The notes under the pieces: generated by a model
The model's input: only the letters and a program-made list of their open reading frames with translations
Database searches by the model: none
Told to the model about the DNA's origin: nothing
Position numbers and translations under genes: made by a program
NCBI RefSeq assembly: GCF_016592575.1
Contig: NZ_AP017470.1
Location: 1,870,501-1,934,500 of the forward strand
Direction of reading: 5' to 3'
Source: Thermotomaculum hydrothermale
GTDB lineage: Bacteria > Acidobacteriota > Holophagae > Thermotomaculales > Thermotomaculaceae
DNA: 64,000 bases
Part shown: positions 26,871 through 36,050 of the stretch, in pieces
Position numbering within the stretch: position 1 is the stretch's first letter
Layout: each line of letters opens with the position of its first letter

Positions 26871-27212
26871 CTATTCTTTCTTACCCCCCTGATACTTTAA
26901 AATTGTTACATTCTCCAGGGTTATCATACCCCCCTGGAGCACTTCCTCCAGAAAGGGAAGCAATTGATTGATTTTTTCTTCAGTATCCACAATTTCAATT
27001 ACCACAGGCAAATCTTCCGACAACACAAGAAATTTTGAAGTGTGAATTCTGCTTGTTTTTCCGAATCCCATTGCCCCCTTTAAAACTGTTGTTCCTGCAA
27101 GGTTTAATTCCCTTGCCTTCATCACAATCTCTTCGTAAAGTGGGCGTCCGTTTTTGCACCTGTCATCTTCCCCTACAAAAATCCTTAACAATAATCCCTT
27201 TTCCGGTAACAT
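26871..27212 (-). CDS. DUF190 family protein, 113 aa
   Basis: Small protein of the DUF190 family, predicted to have a ferredoxin-like/PII-like fold: LLLRIFVGEDDRCKNGRPLYEEIV at the start, then GTTVLKGAMGFGKTSRIHTSK and DLPVVIEIVDTEEKI. DUF190 genes often lie beside crcB, as here (2 bp gap), so a regulatory or accessory role in fluoride export is inferred, not shown. Confidence 0.88.
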   Translation of the reverse strand: MLPEKGLLLRIFVGEDDRCKNGRPLYEEIVMKARELNLAGTTVLKGAMGFGKTSRIHTSKFLVLSEDLPVVIEIVDTEEKINQLLPFLEEVLQGGMITLENVTILKYQGGKKE

Positions 27213-27214
27213 AG

Positions 27215-27592
27215 CTAACCTCTCACAATTTGTTTAGCAAGAAATATGCCTAAAAAAATACACACAAGACCCAAAAATACACTTGCAACAATATTTAAAA
27301 CAGCAAACTTTATCTCACCCTCTCTAATTAAGTTGACAGTCTCAAAAGAGAATGTGGAAAATGTTGTAAAAGCACCTAAAAATCCTGTAAAAACCAAAGC
27401 CTTTATCTCCCTTGAAACTATCATTCTCTCAGTTAATTGCCACAAAAAACCAAACAATAAGCTTCCTAAAAGGTTAACTGCCATTGTTCCATAAGGAAAT
27501 GTTGGAAAAAATAATGAATAAACAAACCTTGAAACAATATCTCTCATCATCGCACCAAATCCACCGCCTATAAATATCACCAGATACTTCAT
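27215..27592 (-). CDS. crcB: Fluoride channel CrcB/Fluc
   Basis: Four-helix fluoride-specific channel that works as a dual-topology dimer in the inner membrane. FIGGGFGAMMRDIVSR, GTMAVNLLGSLLFGF and GFLGAFTTFSTFSFE are the family motifs, the last with the phenylalanine-rich pore and sodium site region. It is 125 residues, normal for the single-gene form. It sits between the CYTH gene (13 bp) and DUF190 gene (2 bp). No fluoride riboswitch is seen upstream. Confidence 0.93.
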   Translation of the reverse strand: MKYLVIFIGGGFGAMMRDIVSRFVYSLFFPTFPYGTMAVNLLGSLLFGFLWQLTERMIVSREIKALVFTGFLGAFTTFSTFSFETVNLIREGEIKFAVLNIVASVFLGLVCIFLGIFLAKQIVRG

Positions 27593-27605
27593 TACTTAAA
27601 CTCCC

Positions 27606-28085
27606 TTAACCTTTTTTATCCCACACCGAATACGGAAATTTAACAAGAGAATAATTGTAATACCTTTCATCATTACTTACATCCTCTCCAGCCCAATCAG
27701 GCTTTTCAAATTCCTCATCTTCACTTTCAAGTTCAATCTCTGCAATTATCAATCCCTTATTCTCCCCTTCAAAAACATCTATCTCCCAGACATGATTACC
27801 TACTGGCAATTTATACCTTACCTTTTCAATCAAAGGCTTTAAGCAAACATTTTCAAGCAACTCAATTCCGTCTTTTAAAGGGATTTCATACTCAAATTCA
27901 AGCCTTGAAATGTCTCCCGTTCTTCCTTTTACGGTTAAATAAGCCTTTTTGTTTTCAATTATCCTTACCCTTGAAACTGATTTATCTCCAATGTAAAGAT
28001 AGCCCTGCTTTATAGAAATTCCCTTTAATCCTTTTAAAAATGAAGTGTCTTTCACCTTAAACTTTCTTTCAATTTCAATTCCCAT
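27606..28085 (-). CDS. CYTH domain protein (triphosphate tunnel metalloenzyme), 159 aa
   Basis: The N-terminal EIERKF motif (residues 4-9) and alternating charged strands (SRVRIIENKKAYLTVKGR, EIDVFEGENKGLIIAEIEL) are those of the CYTH/TTM superfamily, close in size to the bacterial inorganic tripolyphosphatase-like members. It may hydrolyse tripolyphosphate, or be a class IV adenylate cyclase relative; tripolyphosphatase is more likely for this short form. It is first in the CYTH-crcB-DUF190 unit. Confidence 0.88.
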   Translation of the reverse strand: MGIEIERKFKVKDTSFLKGLKGISIKQGYLYIGDKSVSRVRIIENKKAYLTVKGRTGDISRLEFEYEIPLKDGIELLENVCLKPLIEKVRYKLPVGNHVWEIDVFEGENKGLIIAEIELESEDEEFEKPDWAGEDVSNDERYYNYSLVKFPYSVWDKKG

Positions 28086-28141
28086 TTTTACTCCCTTTCC
28101 AATCTATTTTATCACCACTGTTTTTAAAATCCATTTTAGAG

Positions 28142-28147
28142 TATAAT
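28142..28147 (+). promoter_or_regulatory. -10 box of the helicase gene; leaderless mRNA predicted
   Basis: TATAAT ends only 8 nt before the ATG at 28156 and there is no Shine-Dalgarno sequence in between. Transcription should start at or one to three bases before the start codon. Confidence 0.5.
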
Positions 28148-28155
28148 TCATTTGT

Positions 28156-30411
28156 ATGAAAAACACTGAAAGTTTAATAGAGTTACTAAAAAGCCACAAA
28201 TACCTTACCCACTATCATATATTTGAAAAAAAAGAGGGGGATTACAGGGAAATTCCTGAAACTCTGTCAGAAAAACTAAAAGAGGGGCTAAAGAAATCAG
28301 GGATTGAAAAACTTTATTCTCACCAAAAAAAGGCTTTCTCCCTAATTGAAAAGGGGAAAAACATTGTAATAACAACTCCAACAGCATCAGGGAAATCTCT
28401 CTGCTATAACCTGCCTATCCTTAATGAAATAGAGAAAAATCCATCAACAAAATGCTTTTACTTTTTTCCAACAAAAGCACTTTCAAGAGACCAGTCAAAG
28501 TCTGTAATAGAACTTGCAGAAAAGTCAAATATACCATTACGCTGCGAGGTTTACGACGGAGACACCCCCTCAGATGTGAGGGAAGGGATTAGAAAAAACG
28601 CTCAAATAATTATTACAAACCCTGATATGCTTCATCAGGCAATACTTCCCCATCATCCAATGTGGAGAAGGGTGATAGAAAACCTGAAATTTATAGTGAT
28701 AGACGAAGTACACATTTACACAGGGGTTTTTGGCTCTCACTTTGCAAATGTTTTAAGAAGGCTGAAAAGAATATGCGAATTTTACCAGGCAAAGCCACAA
28801 TTTATTTGCTGCTCAGCAACAATAGCAAACCCACTTGAATTAGCAGAAAACCTTGTTGAAGAAAAGTTTGAGTTAATTGACGAAAACGGTGCTCCCTCAT
28901 CAAGAAAACACTTCTTTTTTATAAATCCACCAATTGTAAACAGAGAGTTGGGGATTAGAAAGAGTTATGTTGACATAACAGTTTTAATGGGGAAGGAGTT
29001 TCTTGAAAGAGACATCCCAACAATAACCTTTGCAAGAACAAGGCTTGCAGTTGAGGTTATAACAAAGTATTTAAAAGACAGAACAAAGCCAACAAAAAAA
29101 CACAAGATATCCGCTTACAGGGGGGGCTATCTTCCTAATTTAAGGAGAGAGATAGAAAGGAAAATGAAGAACAAAGACATAAGCCTTATTGTTTCAACAA
29201 ACGCACTTGAATTGGGGATAGACATAGGGGAGTTGCAGGGATGCATTATTGCTGGATACCCCGGAACAATATCTTCCACCTTGCAACAGGCAGGAAGGGC
29301 AGGAAGAAAAAAAGACGATTCACTTGCAGTTTTAATTGGTTCAAACTTTGCAGTTGACCAGTTTATAATGTCAAACCCTGATTACCTTTTCAAATCATCA
29401 CCGGAACACGCAAGGATAAACCCGGACAACCCTGATATTCTTTTCAACCATCTGTGTTGTGCAATTTACGAACTCCCCTTTAAAGAAGGGGAAAGATTCG
29501 GGGAAACAGAGATAGAGGATTTGCTAACAAAGATGGAAGAGGTTGAGTTGGTAAACAAATTCGGAAAAAAATGGCACTGGATTTCAGACAGTTACCCTGC
29601 TGCAACATTTTCTTTAAGAAGTGTTACAAACGACAACTTTGTTGTAATAGACATAACAGAAAAGAGGAATAAGGTAATTGCAGAAGTGGATTACATTGCA
29701 GCACACACAACAATTTACCCGCAGGCAATATACCTTGTTCAGGGAAGGCTATACCAGGTTGAAAAGCTTGATTATGAAAATAGAAAAGCCTATGTAAGAG
29801 AGGTTATGGCAGAATACTACACAGATGCAATTGACCATACGGTTGTAAACATTCTTCAGGTTGACAATCAGGAAAAAGCCACCTTCTTCCACAACAATTT
29901 AGGGGAGATTCATGTCTTAACAACAATTACGGGATTTAAAAAGATAAAATTTTACACAAATGAAAATATTGGATACGGAAAGATAAATATCCCTGATGTT
30001 GAAATGCATACAACCTCATTCTGGCTTACAATTGACGATTCAATAAGGGAGCAGATGGGGATTTCAAAATCTGACTTTACAGAAACATTAAACGGGTTTT
30101 TGTATTCAATGAAGAATATTTCTTCAATATTCCTTATGTGCGACACAAGGGATTTAGGAACTTCCACTCAAACTGACGACACAAAGGAAAACTTCCAGTA
30201 CTCGCTTTTTCTCTATGACGCATACCCTGGGGGTATTGGACTTTCTCCCCAGATTTATAAATTAAGGGAGAGTATCTTTGACGGGGTTAAGTCTCTTGTA
30301 AAATCCTGCAAGTGCTCTCACGGATGCCCTTCATGTATAGGCATAAGAAACGGCGAAAACTCAAATATAAAAAGCAATGTAATAGCCCTTGCGTCAATTT
30401 TATCAAAATAA
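28156..30411 (+). CDS. MrfA/YprA-type DEAD/DEAH helicase with C-terminal DUF1998, 751 aa
   Basis: ATP-dependent superfamily 2 helicase. Walker A is PTASGKS (about residue 76), Walker B is IDEVH, motif III is CSATIANP, and the second RecA lobe has STNALELGIDIGELQG and QQAGRAGR. The C-terminus carries the four-cysteine cluster CKCSHGCPSC, the metal-binding signature of the MrfA (YprA) group. B. subtilis MrfA acts in repair of mitomycin C damage, so a DNA-repair role is likely. Starts at ATG without a ribosome-binding site, directly after a -10 box. Confidence 0.92.
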   Translation: MKNTESLIELLKSHKYLTHYHIFEKKEGDYREIPETLSEKLKEGLKKSGIEKLYSHQKKAFSLIEKGKNIVITTPTASGKSLCYNLPILNEIEKNPSTKCFYFFPTKALSRDQSKSVIELAEKSNIPLRCEVYDGDTPSDVREGIRKNAQIIITNPDMLHQAILPHHPMWRRVIENLKFIVIDEVHIYTGVFGSHFANVLRRLKRICEFYQAKPQFICCSATIANPLELAENLVEEKFELIDENGAPSSRKHFFFINPPIVNRELGIRKSYVDITVLMGKEFLERDIPTITFARTRLAVEVITKYLKDRTKPTKKHKISAYRGGYLPNLRREIERKMKNKDISLIVSTNALELGIDIGELQGCIIAGYPGTISSTLQQAGRAGRKKDDSLAVLIGSNFAVDQFIMSNPDYLFKSSPEHARINPDNPDILFNHLCCAIYELPFKEGERFGETEIEDLLTKMEEVELVNKFGKKWHWISDSYPAATFSLRSVTNDNFVVIDITEKRNKVIAEVDYIAAHTTIYPQAIYLVQGRLYQVEKLDYENRKAYVREVMAEYYTDAIDHTVVNILQVDNQEKATFFHNNLGEIHVLTTITGFKKIKFYTNENIGYGKINIPDVEMHTTSFWLTIDDSIREQMGISKSDFTETLNGFLYSMKNISSIFLMCDTRDLGTSTQTDDTKENFQYSLFLYDAYPGGIGLSPQIYKLRESIFDGVKSLVKSCKCSHGCPSCIGIRNGENSNIKSNVIALASILSK

Positions 30412-30432
30412 AAAAGGGGGCTTTAAGCCCCC
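30405..30432 (-). terminator. Rho-independent terminator after sdhB
   Basis: GGGGGCT / AGCCCCC stem with a 3-nt loop, followed on the minus strand by TTTTTTATTTTG. It lies between the convergent helicase and sdhB genes and overlaps the end of the helicase gene. Confidence 0.85.
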
Positions 30433-30453
30433 AGAGTTTTGCATTCTCCTGAT

Positions 30454-31200
30454 TTATTTCATAAACCAATCTTTTAATGCCTGCAATGTAACCTGTCTTC
30501 CAACCTCGCCAATTGAGTGGGTTAAAGGAATCTCTTTCGGGCAAACCTCAACGCAGTTTTGTGCATTACCGCATTCGTGAATTCCACCTTTACCCATTAA
30601 AACATGGAGTCTGTCTTCCTTCAAAGAAGCACCAGATGGGTGGAAGTTAAACAGCCTTACCTGAGAGATAATCTGTGCACCCATAAAATCTGACTTTTCA
30701 TTAAACTGTGGGCAAACTTCAAGACAGCATCCACATGTCATGCACTTTGAAAGTTCATAGTGAATTGCCCTTTCAGGCTCTGGAATCTTTGGACCAGGCC
30801 CCATATTGTGAGTACCGTCAATTGGAACCCATGCCTTAACCTTCATAAGGTTGTCAAACATCTTCTGCCTGTCAACAACAAGGTCTCTTACAACAGGGAA
30901 CTTTGTCATTGGTTCAAGAACAATTGGCTGCTCTAAATCTTTAACAAGTGCAGAGCAAGCCTGCCTTACCCTTCCGTTGATAATCATGGTGCATGCGCCG
31001 CAAACCTCTTCAAGGCAGGAGCATTCCCATGCAACAGGAGTGGTCTTTTTACCATCTTTTGTAACAGGGTTCTTTTGAATTTCAACAAGGCATGCAATAA
31101 CATTCATGCCATGAGTCATAGGAACTTCAAACTCTTCCCAGAAAGGGCTTGAATCCGGGGAGAGCTGTCTCTTTATTCTAAGTCTTACTGTGTCAGCCAT
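30454..31200 (-). CDS. sdhB: Succinate dehydrogenase iron-sulfur subunit
   Basis: Carries the electron path from FAD to quinone in complex II. [2Fe-2S] ligands are C62, C67, C70 and C82 (CLEEVCGAC...AC); the [4Fe-4S] and [3Fe-4S] ligands are in CMTCGCCLEVCP and CGNAQNCVEVCP. 248 residues, normal size. Its ATG shares a base with the sdhA stop (TAATG). It is the last gene of mdh-sdhC-sdhA-sdhB and is followed by a terminator. Confidence 0.96.
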   Translation of the reverse strand: MADTVRLRIKRQLSPDSSPFWEEFEVPMTHGMNVIACLVEIQKNPVTKDGKKTTPVAWECSCLEEVCGACTMIINGRVRQACSALVKDLEQPIVLEPMTKFPVVRDLVVDRQKMFDNLMKVKAWVPIDGTHNMGPGPKIPEPERAIHYELSKCMTCGCCLEVCPQFNEKSDFMGAQIISQVRLFNFHPSGASLKEDRLHVLMGKGGIHECGNAQNCVEVCPKEIPLTHSIGEVGRQVTLQALKDWFMK

Positions 31201-32990
31201 TAGTTACCCCCCTTGTCCTTTTTTTGAGCCATCTTTTTAGTTTCCTCTTTGTCAACCGCGTAGTTTCTCGGTCTTGGAGGAATGTCCGCAATCTTAACAG
31301 GCTCGTATGAAATTTCCGGTCCATCCGGGGTATAGGTTGCTATTGTGTGTTTCAGGAAGTTTTCATCATCTCTATTTGGGAATTCAGGTTTGTAATGAGC
31401 ACCACGGCTTTCATTTCTAAGCAATGCACCCTTTGTCATAACCTTTGCAAGTGTAATCATCTTCTGCAAGTCTTTAACAAAGATTGCTTCCTGATTGAGC
31501 ACTCTTGATTTGTCAGCAATGCCTATGTGGTTCCATCTATCTTTCAACTCATCAAGCATCCCAAGGAGTTCTTCCAATTTGTCGTTATACCTTACAACAG
31601 TCATTCTCTCTGTCATCATTACGCCTAATTCATCGTGAAGCTTCTTGGCGTTTTCACTTCCATCCATTGCATAAATCTTTTCGTAGAGCTTTTCAACTTC
31701 ATGCAACTCTTTATCAGCAAGTTTTTCAAAGTCTCCAGGTTTCTCATACCCTTTAAGGTACTTTGGCATTGCTGCTCCCACAACAAAACCATCGTAAACG
31801 CATGAGAGAAGGGAGTTTGCACCAAGCCTGTTTGCACCGTGGTACTGATAGTTAACCTCTCCTGCTGCGAATAAGCCTGGAAGGCTTGTCATATCTGTAT
31901 CGTCATCAACCCACAGGCCACCCATTGAGTAGTGAACTGACGGGAATACCTTCATTGGAACCTTTCTCGGGTCATCACCAACGAATTTTTCATAGATTTC
32001 AAGAATACCGCCTAATTTCCTGTCAAGGTAATCTGAATCCATGAAAGAAAGGTCAAGGTAAACCATGTTTTTGCCGTCAATACCCAACTTCTGGTTTACG
32101 CAAACATCAAAGATTGCCCTTGTTGCAATGTCTCTTGGAACAAGGTTTCCATAAGCTGGGTACATCTCTTCAAGGAAGTACCATCTCTTTCCGTCCTTAA
32201 TTGTAAAAACTCTTCCACCTTCACCCCTTGCAGATTCACTCATAAGCCTGTTTTTGTCAGAACCTGGAATTGCAGTAGGGTGAATCTGGATGAATTCACC
32301 GTTTGCATACTTTGCACCCTGCTCATAGCATGTGCAGGCAACGGAACCAGTGTTAATAAATGAGTTTGTAGATTTACCAAAAATGTATCCCGGACCACCA
32401 GTAGCGACAACAACTGCTGCGGCAGGGAAAACCTCAGGCTTCATTGTATTCATATTCATAGCAATGCAGCCGTGTACAACACCGTTGTCGTCAACAATCA
32501 ACCTCTGGAAGTCATAGCCAATCCACTGTTTAACCATTCCTTCCGCAGTAAACCTTCTAACCTGTTCATCAAGCGCATAAAGTAACTGCTGTCCTGTGGT
32601 TGCACCGGCAAAAACAGTTCTCTTAAATTTTGCGCCACCAAATGCCCTAACATCAAGGTTGCCTTCCATTGTTCTGTTGAACATAACACCCATTCTGTCA
32701 AACATGTATATAATTTCAGGCGCTTTTTCACACATTCTCTTAACAGGGAGCTGGTTAACTAAAAAGTCTGCTCCGTAAACAGTGTCATCGTAATGTTCAT
32801 AAGGAGAATCACCCTTTCCGTGTAAATCAAGTGCTGCGTTAATTCCGCCCTGTGCACAAACAGAGTGTGACCTTTTTACAGGGACAATTGAGATAAGGTC
32901 AACGGGGATTCCCTCTTCGCAAAGTCTTATAGTTGTCATTAATCCGGCAAGCCCGCCGCCGACAACGACTACTCTTTTATCACTCACCAC
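31200..32990 (-). CDS. sdhA: Succinate dehydrogenase flavoprotein subunit
   Basis: Oxidises succinate to fumarate with covalent FAD. Rossmann motif VVVVGGGLAGLMTTIRL at residues 7-23, FAD-attachment His42 in SHSVCAQGG, and the active-site region HPTAIPG and RGEGGRVF are visible. 596 residues. With SdhC and SdhB it forms a three-subunit membrane complex of the Bacillus type. The C-terminus is Lys-rich. Confidence 0.96.
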   Translation of the reverse strand: MVSDKRVVVVGGGLAGLMTTIRLCEEGIPVDLISIVPVKRSHSVCAQGGINAALDLHGKGDSPYEHYDDTVYGADFLVNQLPVKRMCEKAPEIIYMFDRMGVMFNRTMEGNLDVRAFGGAKFKRTVFAGATTGQQLLYALDEQVRRFTAEGMVKQWIGYDFQRLIVDDNGVVHGCIAMNMNTMKPEVFPAAAVVVATGGPGYIFGKSTNSFINTGSVACTCYEQGAKYANGEFIQIHPTAIPGSDKNRLMSESARGEGGRVFTIKDGKRWYFLEEMYPAYGNLVPRDIATRAIFDVCVNQKLGIDGKNMVYLDLSFMDSDYLDRKLGGILEIYEKFVGDDPRKVPMKVFPSVHYSMGGLWVDDDTDMTSLPGLFAAGEVNYQYHGANRLGANSLLSCVYDGFVVGAAMPKYLKGYEKPGDFEKLADKELHEVEKLYEKIYAMDGSENAKKLHDELGVMMTERMTVVRYNDKLEELLGMLDELKDRWNHIGIADKSRVLNQEAIFVKDLQKMITLAKVMTKGALLRNESRGAHYKPEFPNRDDENFLKHTIATYTPDGPEISYEPVKIADIPPRPRNYAVDKEETKKMAQKKDKGGN

Positions 32991-33002
32991 TAACCTCCTT
33001 CA

Positions 33003-33626
33003 CTAAATATGAAAAGCGAGCAATGCTCTAATGCCCACAAAAGCAAGAACAACAAATAGCCCTAAAGTAATCCAGCCCATTCTCTTCTGTGCTTTTGGGC
33101 CTGTTGTAATTCCCCAAACAATGCAGAATGACCATATTCCGTTTGCAAAGTGGAATGCAGCTGAAATCACTCCTATTACCATCCACCAGAAAACAACAGG
33201 GCTTTGAAACATTTTCGCCATGTATTGATAGGAAACCTCTGTACCATAAAGCAATGCAGAAATTCTTGTAACATATACATGCCAGCCAATAAAGAAAAGC
33301 AGAATAACACCTGTTACCCTCTGGATAAGGTACATCCAGTTTCTTGCATAACCGTACTGGAGGTTGTTAGGCTCTCCTGTATAAACAATGTAAAGACCGT
33401 AAATACCGTGAAAAAGCAAGGGTAGAAAGATAAAAATTGTTTCAATTGCCAGAAGGTACGGCAACTCTTTAAAAAACTCTATCTTTCCGTTGTAAACAGC
33501 CGCTCCGTGCACTGCAAAGGAGTTTGTAAAAAAGTGTTCAAGAATGAACAAACCTATAGGGAAAATCCCCAGAAAAGAGTGAAGCCTTCTGTTGAAAAAG
33601 CTTCTATCTACAGCAACTTCTGTCAT
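33003..33626 (-). CDS. sdhC: Succinate dehydrogenase cytochrome b558 subunit (B-type)
   Basis: Single membrane anchor with five helices, 207 residues, binding two haems b as in Bacillus-type SQR. His residues in the helices (SFLGIFPIGLFILEHFF, LLFHGIYGLYI, FFIGWHVYVTRI, FHFANGIWSFCIVWG) fit bis-His haem ligation. There is no SdhD, consistent with this type. It lies 15 bp after mdh and 12 bp before sdhA. Confidence 0.92.
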   Translation of the reverse strand: MTEVAVDRSFFNRRLHSFLGIFPIGLFILEHFFTNSFAVHGAAVYNGKIEFFKELPYLLAIETIFIFLPLLFHGIYGLYIVYTGEPNNLQYGYARNWMYLIQRVTGVILLFFIGWHVYVTRISALLYGTEVSYQYMAKMFQSPVVFWWMVIGVISAAFHFANGIWSFCIVWGITTGPKAQKRMGWITLGLFVVLAFVGIRALLAFHI

Positions 33627-33641
33627 ATCACTCCCCCGACT

Positions 33642-34604
<963 letters not shown>

Positions 34605-34698
34605 TCAAAAGCAATTTCTACCAGATTCAAGCATTACCAATCGCACCAGAAATATCTATGTTAATTTTAAAACTCTAAAACCGCACACACAAGCATGG

Positions 34699-34745
34699 AG
34701 TCGGGAATTGAAAGTAATTACAAACTCATATAATCCTTCCCGACT
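34699..34745 (-). promoter_or_regulatory. Stem-loop in the leader of the mdh-sdh operon
   Basis: Perfect 9-bp inverted repeat AGTCGGGAA / TTCCCGACT with a 29-nt loop (a further G-T pair is possible), about 120 nt upstream of the mdh start in an otherwise AT-rich 278-bp gap. It could be a 5'-UTR structure or a protein-binding palindrome. I recognise no known riboswitch class. The rest of the gap holds the metK promoter. Confidence 0.35.
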
Positions 34746-34810
34746 TATTCAATTTATTTTAGCACAATCTAAAATTGAAATTTAAATATTTTCAGTAAAA
34801 ATGGAAAGTA

Positions 34811-34819
34811 TGCTATAAT
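34811..34819 (+). promoter_or_regulatory. Extended -10 promoter of metK
   Basis: TGCTATAAT, an extended -10, 36 bp before the metK ATG, with CTGGAGGAG as ribosome-binding site. The leader of about 28 nt is too short for a SAM riboswitch. Confidence 0.55.
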
Positions 34820-34855
34820 TTTCTTGACTTTTTTACTTTTTTTCTGGAGGAGCAA

Positions 34856-35983
34856 ATGACCAAATATCTTTTTACATCTGAATCAGTAACAGAGGGCCAT
34901 CCTGATAAAATAGCCGATCAGATATCAGATGCCATTTTAGATGAAATTATGAAAAATGACCCAAATGGAAGGGTTGCCTGTGAAACACTTGTAACAACAG
35001 GCTTGATTATGATTGCTGGAGAAATCACCACAAATACTTATGTTGATTTCCCTAAAATAGCAAGAGAAACTGTTAGAGAAATAGGTTATACAAGAGCAAA
35101 ATATGGTTTTGATTGTGATACATGCGGAGTAATTTCAACAATTGATTCCCAGTCTCCCGATATAGCAATGGGCGTTGACACCGGTGGCGCAGGAGACCAG
35201 GGAATGATGTTTGGGTTTGCAATAAATGAAACTGAAACCTTAATGCCTTTACCTATAACCCTTGCCCACAAATTAACCATGAGGTTGGCGGAAGTAAGGA
35301 AGAAGAAGATTTTAAAGTATTTAAGGCCTGATGGAAAATCCCAGGTTACTGTTGAATATGAAAACGGCAAGCCTAAAAGGATAGACACCGTAGTCATATC
35401 TACTCAGCATGCTGACACTGTAAAAAACAATGAATTAAGGCAGGATATACTTGAAAATGTAATCTTTCCTGTACTTCCTGAAAACATGATTGACTCAGAT
35501 ACTAAATACCTTATTAATCCTACTGGAAGGTTTGTTATAGGTGGTCCACAGGGTGACTGCGGGTTAACAGGAAGAAAGATAATTGTTGACACTTATGGTG
35601 GGTTTGGGGCTCACGGCGGTGGTGCATTCTCAGGCAAAGACCCATCTAAAGTTGATAGGTCTGGCTCTTACATGGCAAGATACCTTGCAAAAAATATAGT
35701 TGCATCAGGTGTTGCAGAAAAGTGTGAAGTTCAGATTGCTTATGCAATAGGAGTTGATCAACCTGTTTCCCTTATGGTTAATACATATGGAACAGGTAAA
35801 AGGCCTGACAGCGAACTTGCAGAAATAATACTTAAAAACATTGATTTGTCACCAAAGGGGATTATTGAAAGGTTTGACTTGAGAAGGCCTATTTATAAGA
35901 AAACCGCAGCATATGGACACTTTGGAAGAGAAGATAAAGATTTTAAATGGGAATACACAGACATTAAAGACTTATTCGCATAA
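34856..35983 (+). CDS. metK: S-adenosylmethionine synthetase
   Basis: Makes SAM from methionine and ATP. Signature sequences [21 protein letters not shown] at the start, [12 protein letters not shown] (ATP/P-loop-like) and [16 protein letters not shown] are all present. 375 residues, full length. Monocistronic, with its own promoter and a strong terminator downstream. Confidence 0.98.
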   Translation: MTKYLFTSESVTEGHPDKIADQISDAILDEIMKNDPNGRVACETLVTTGLIMIAGEITTNTYVDFPKIARETVREIGYTRAKYGFDCDTCGVISTIDSQSPDIAMGVDTGGAGDQGMMFGFAINETETLMPLPITLAHKLTMRLAEVRKKKILKYLRPDGKSQVTVEYENGKPKRIDTVVISTQHADTVKNNELRQDILENVIFPVLPENMIDSDTKYLINPTGRFVIGGPQGDCGLTGRKIIVDTYGGFGAHGGGAFSGKDPSKVDRSGSYMARYLAKNIVASGVAEKCEVQIAYAIGVDQPVSLMVNTYGTGKRPDSELAEIILKNIDLSPKGIIERFDLRRPIYKKTAAYGHFGREDKDFKWEYTDIKDLFA

Positions 35984-36000
35984 GAATCAATGAAACAATA

Positions 36001-36030
36001 AAAAAGCGGGGATTTTTCCCCGCTTTTTTT
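36001..36030. terminator. Bidirectional terminator between metK and the DUF1573 gene
   Basis: AAAAAGCGGGGA, short T loop, TCCCCGCTTTTTTT. A-tract and T-tract on either side let it serve both convergent genes. Confidence 0.9.
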
Positions 36031-36050
36031 GTGCTTTTATTTTTCTTTTA

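Noticed and set aside
28086-28155. Fluoride riboswitch upstream of the CYTH-crcB unit
   Set aside because: The gap is 70 bp, lacks the conserved GGCGAUGG-type pseudoknot sequence and is also the helicase promoter.
34785-34855. SAM riboswitch upstream of metK
   Set aside because: The extended -10 at 34811-34819 leaves a leader of about 28 nt; no SAM-I, SAM-II or similar structure fits.
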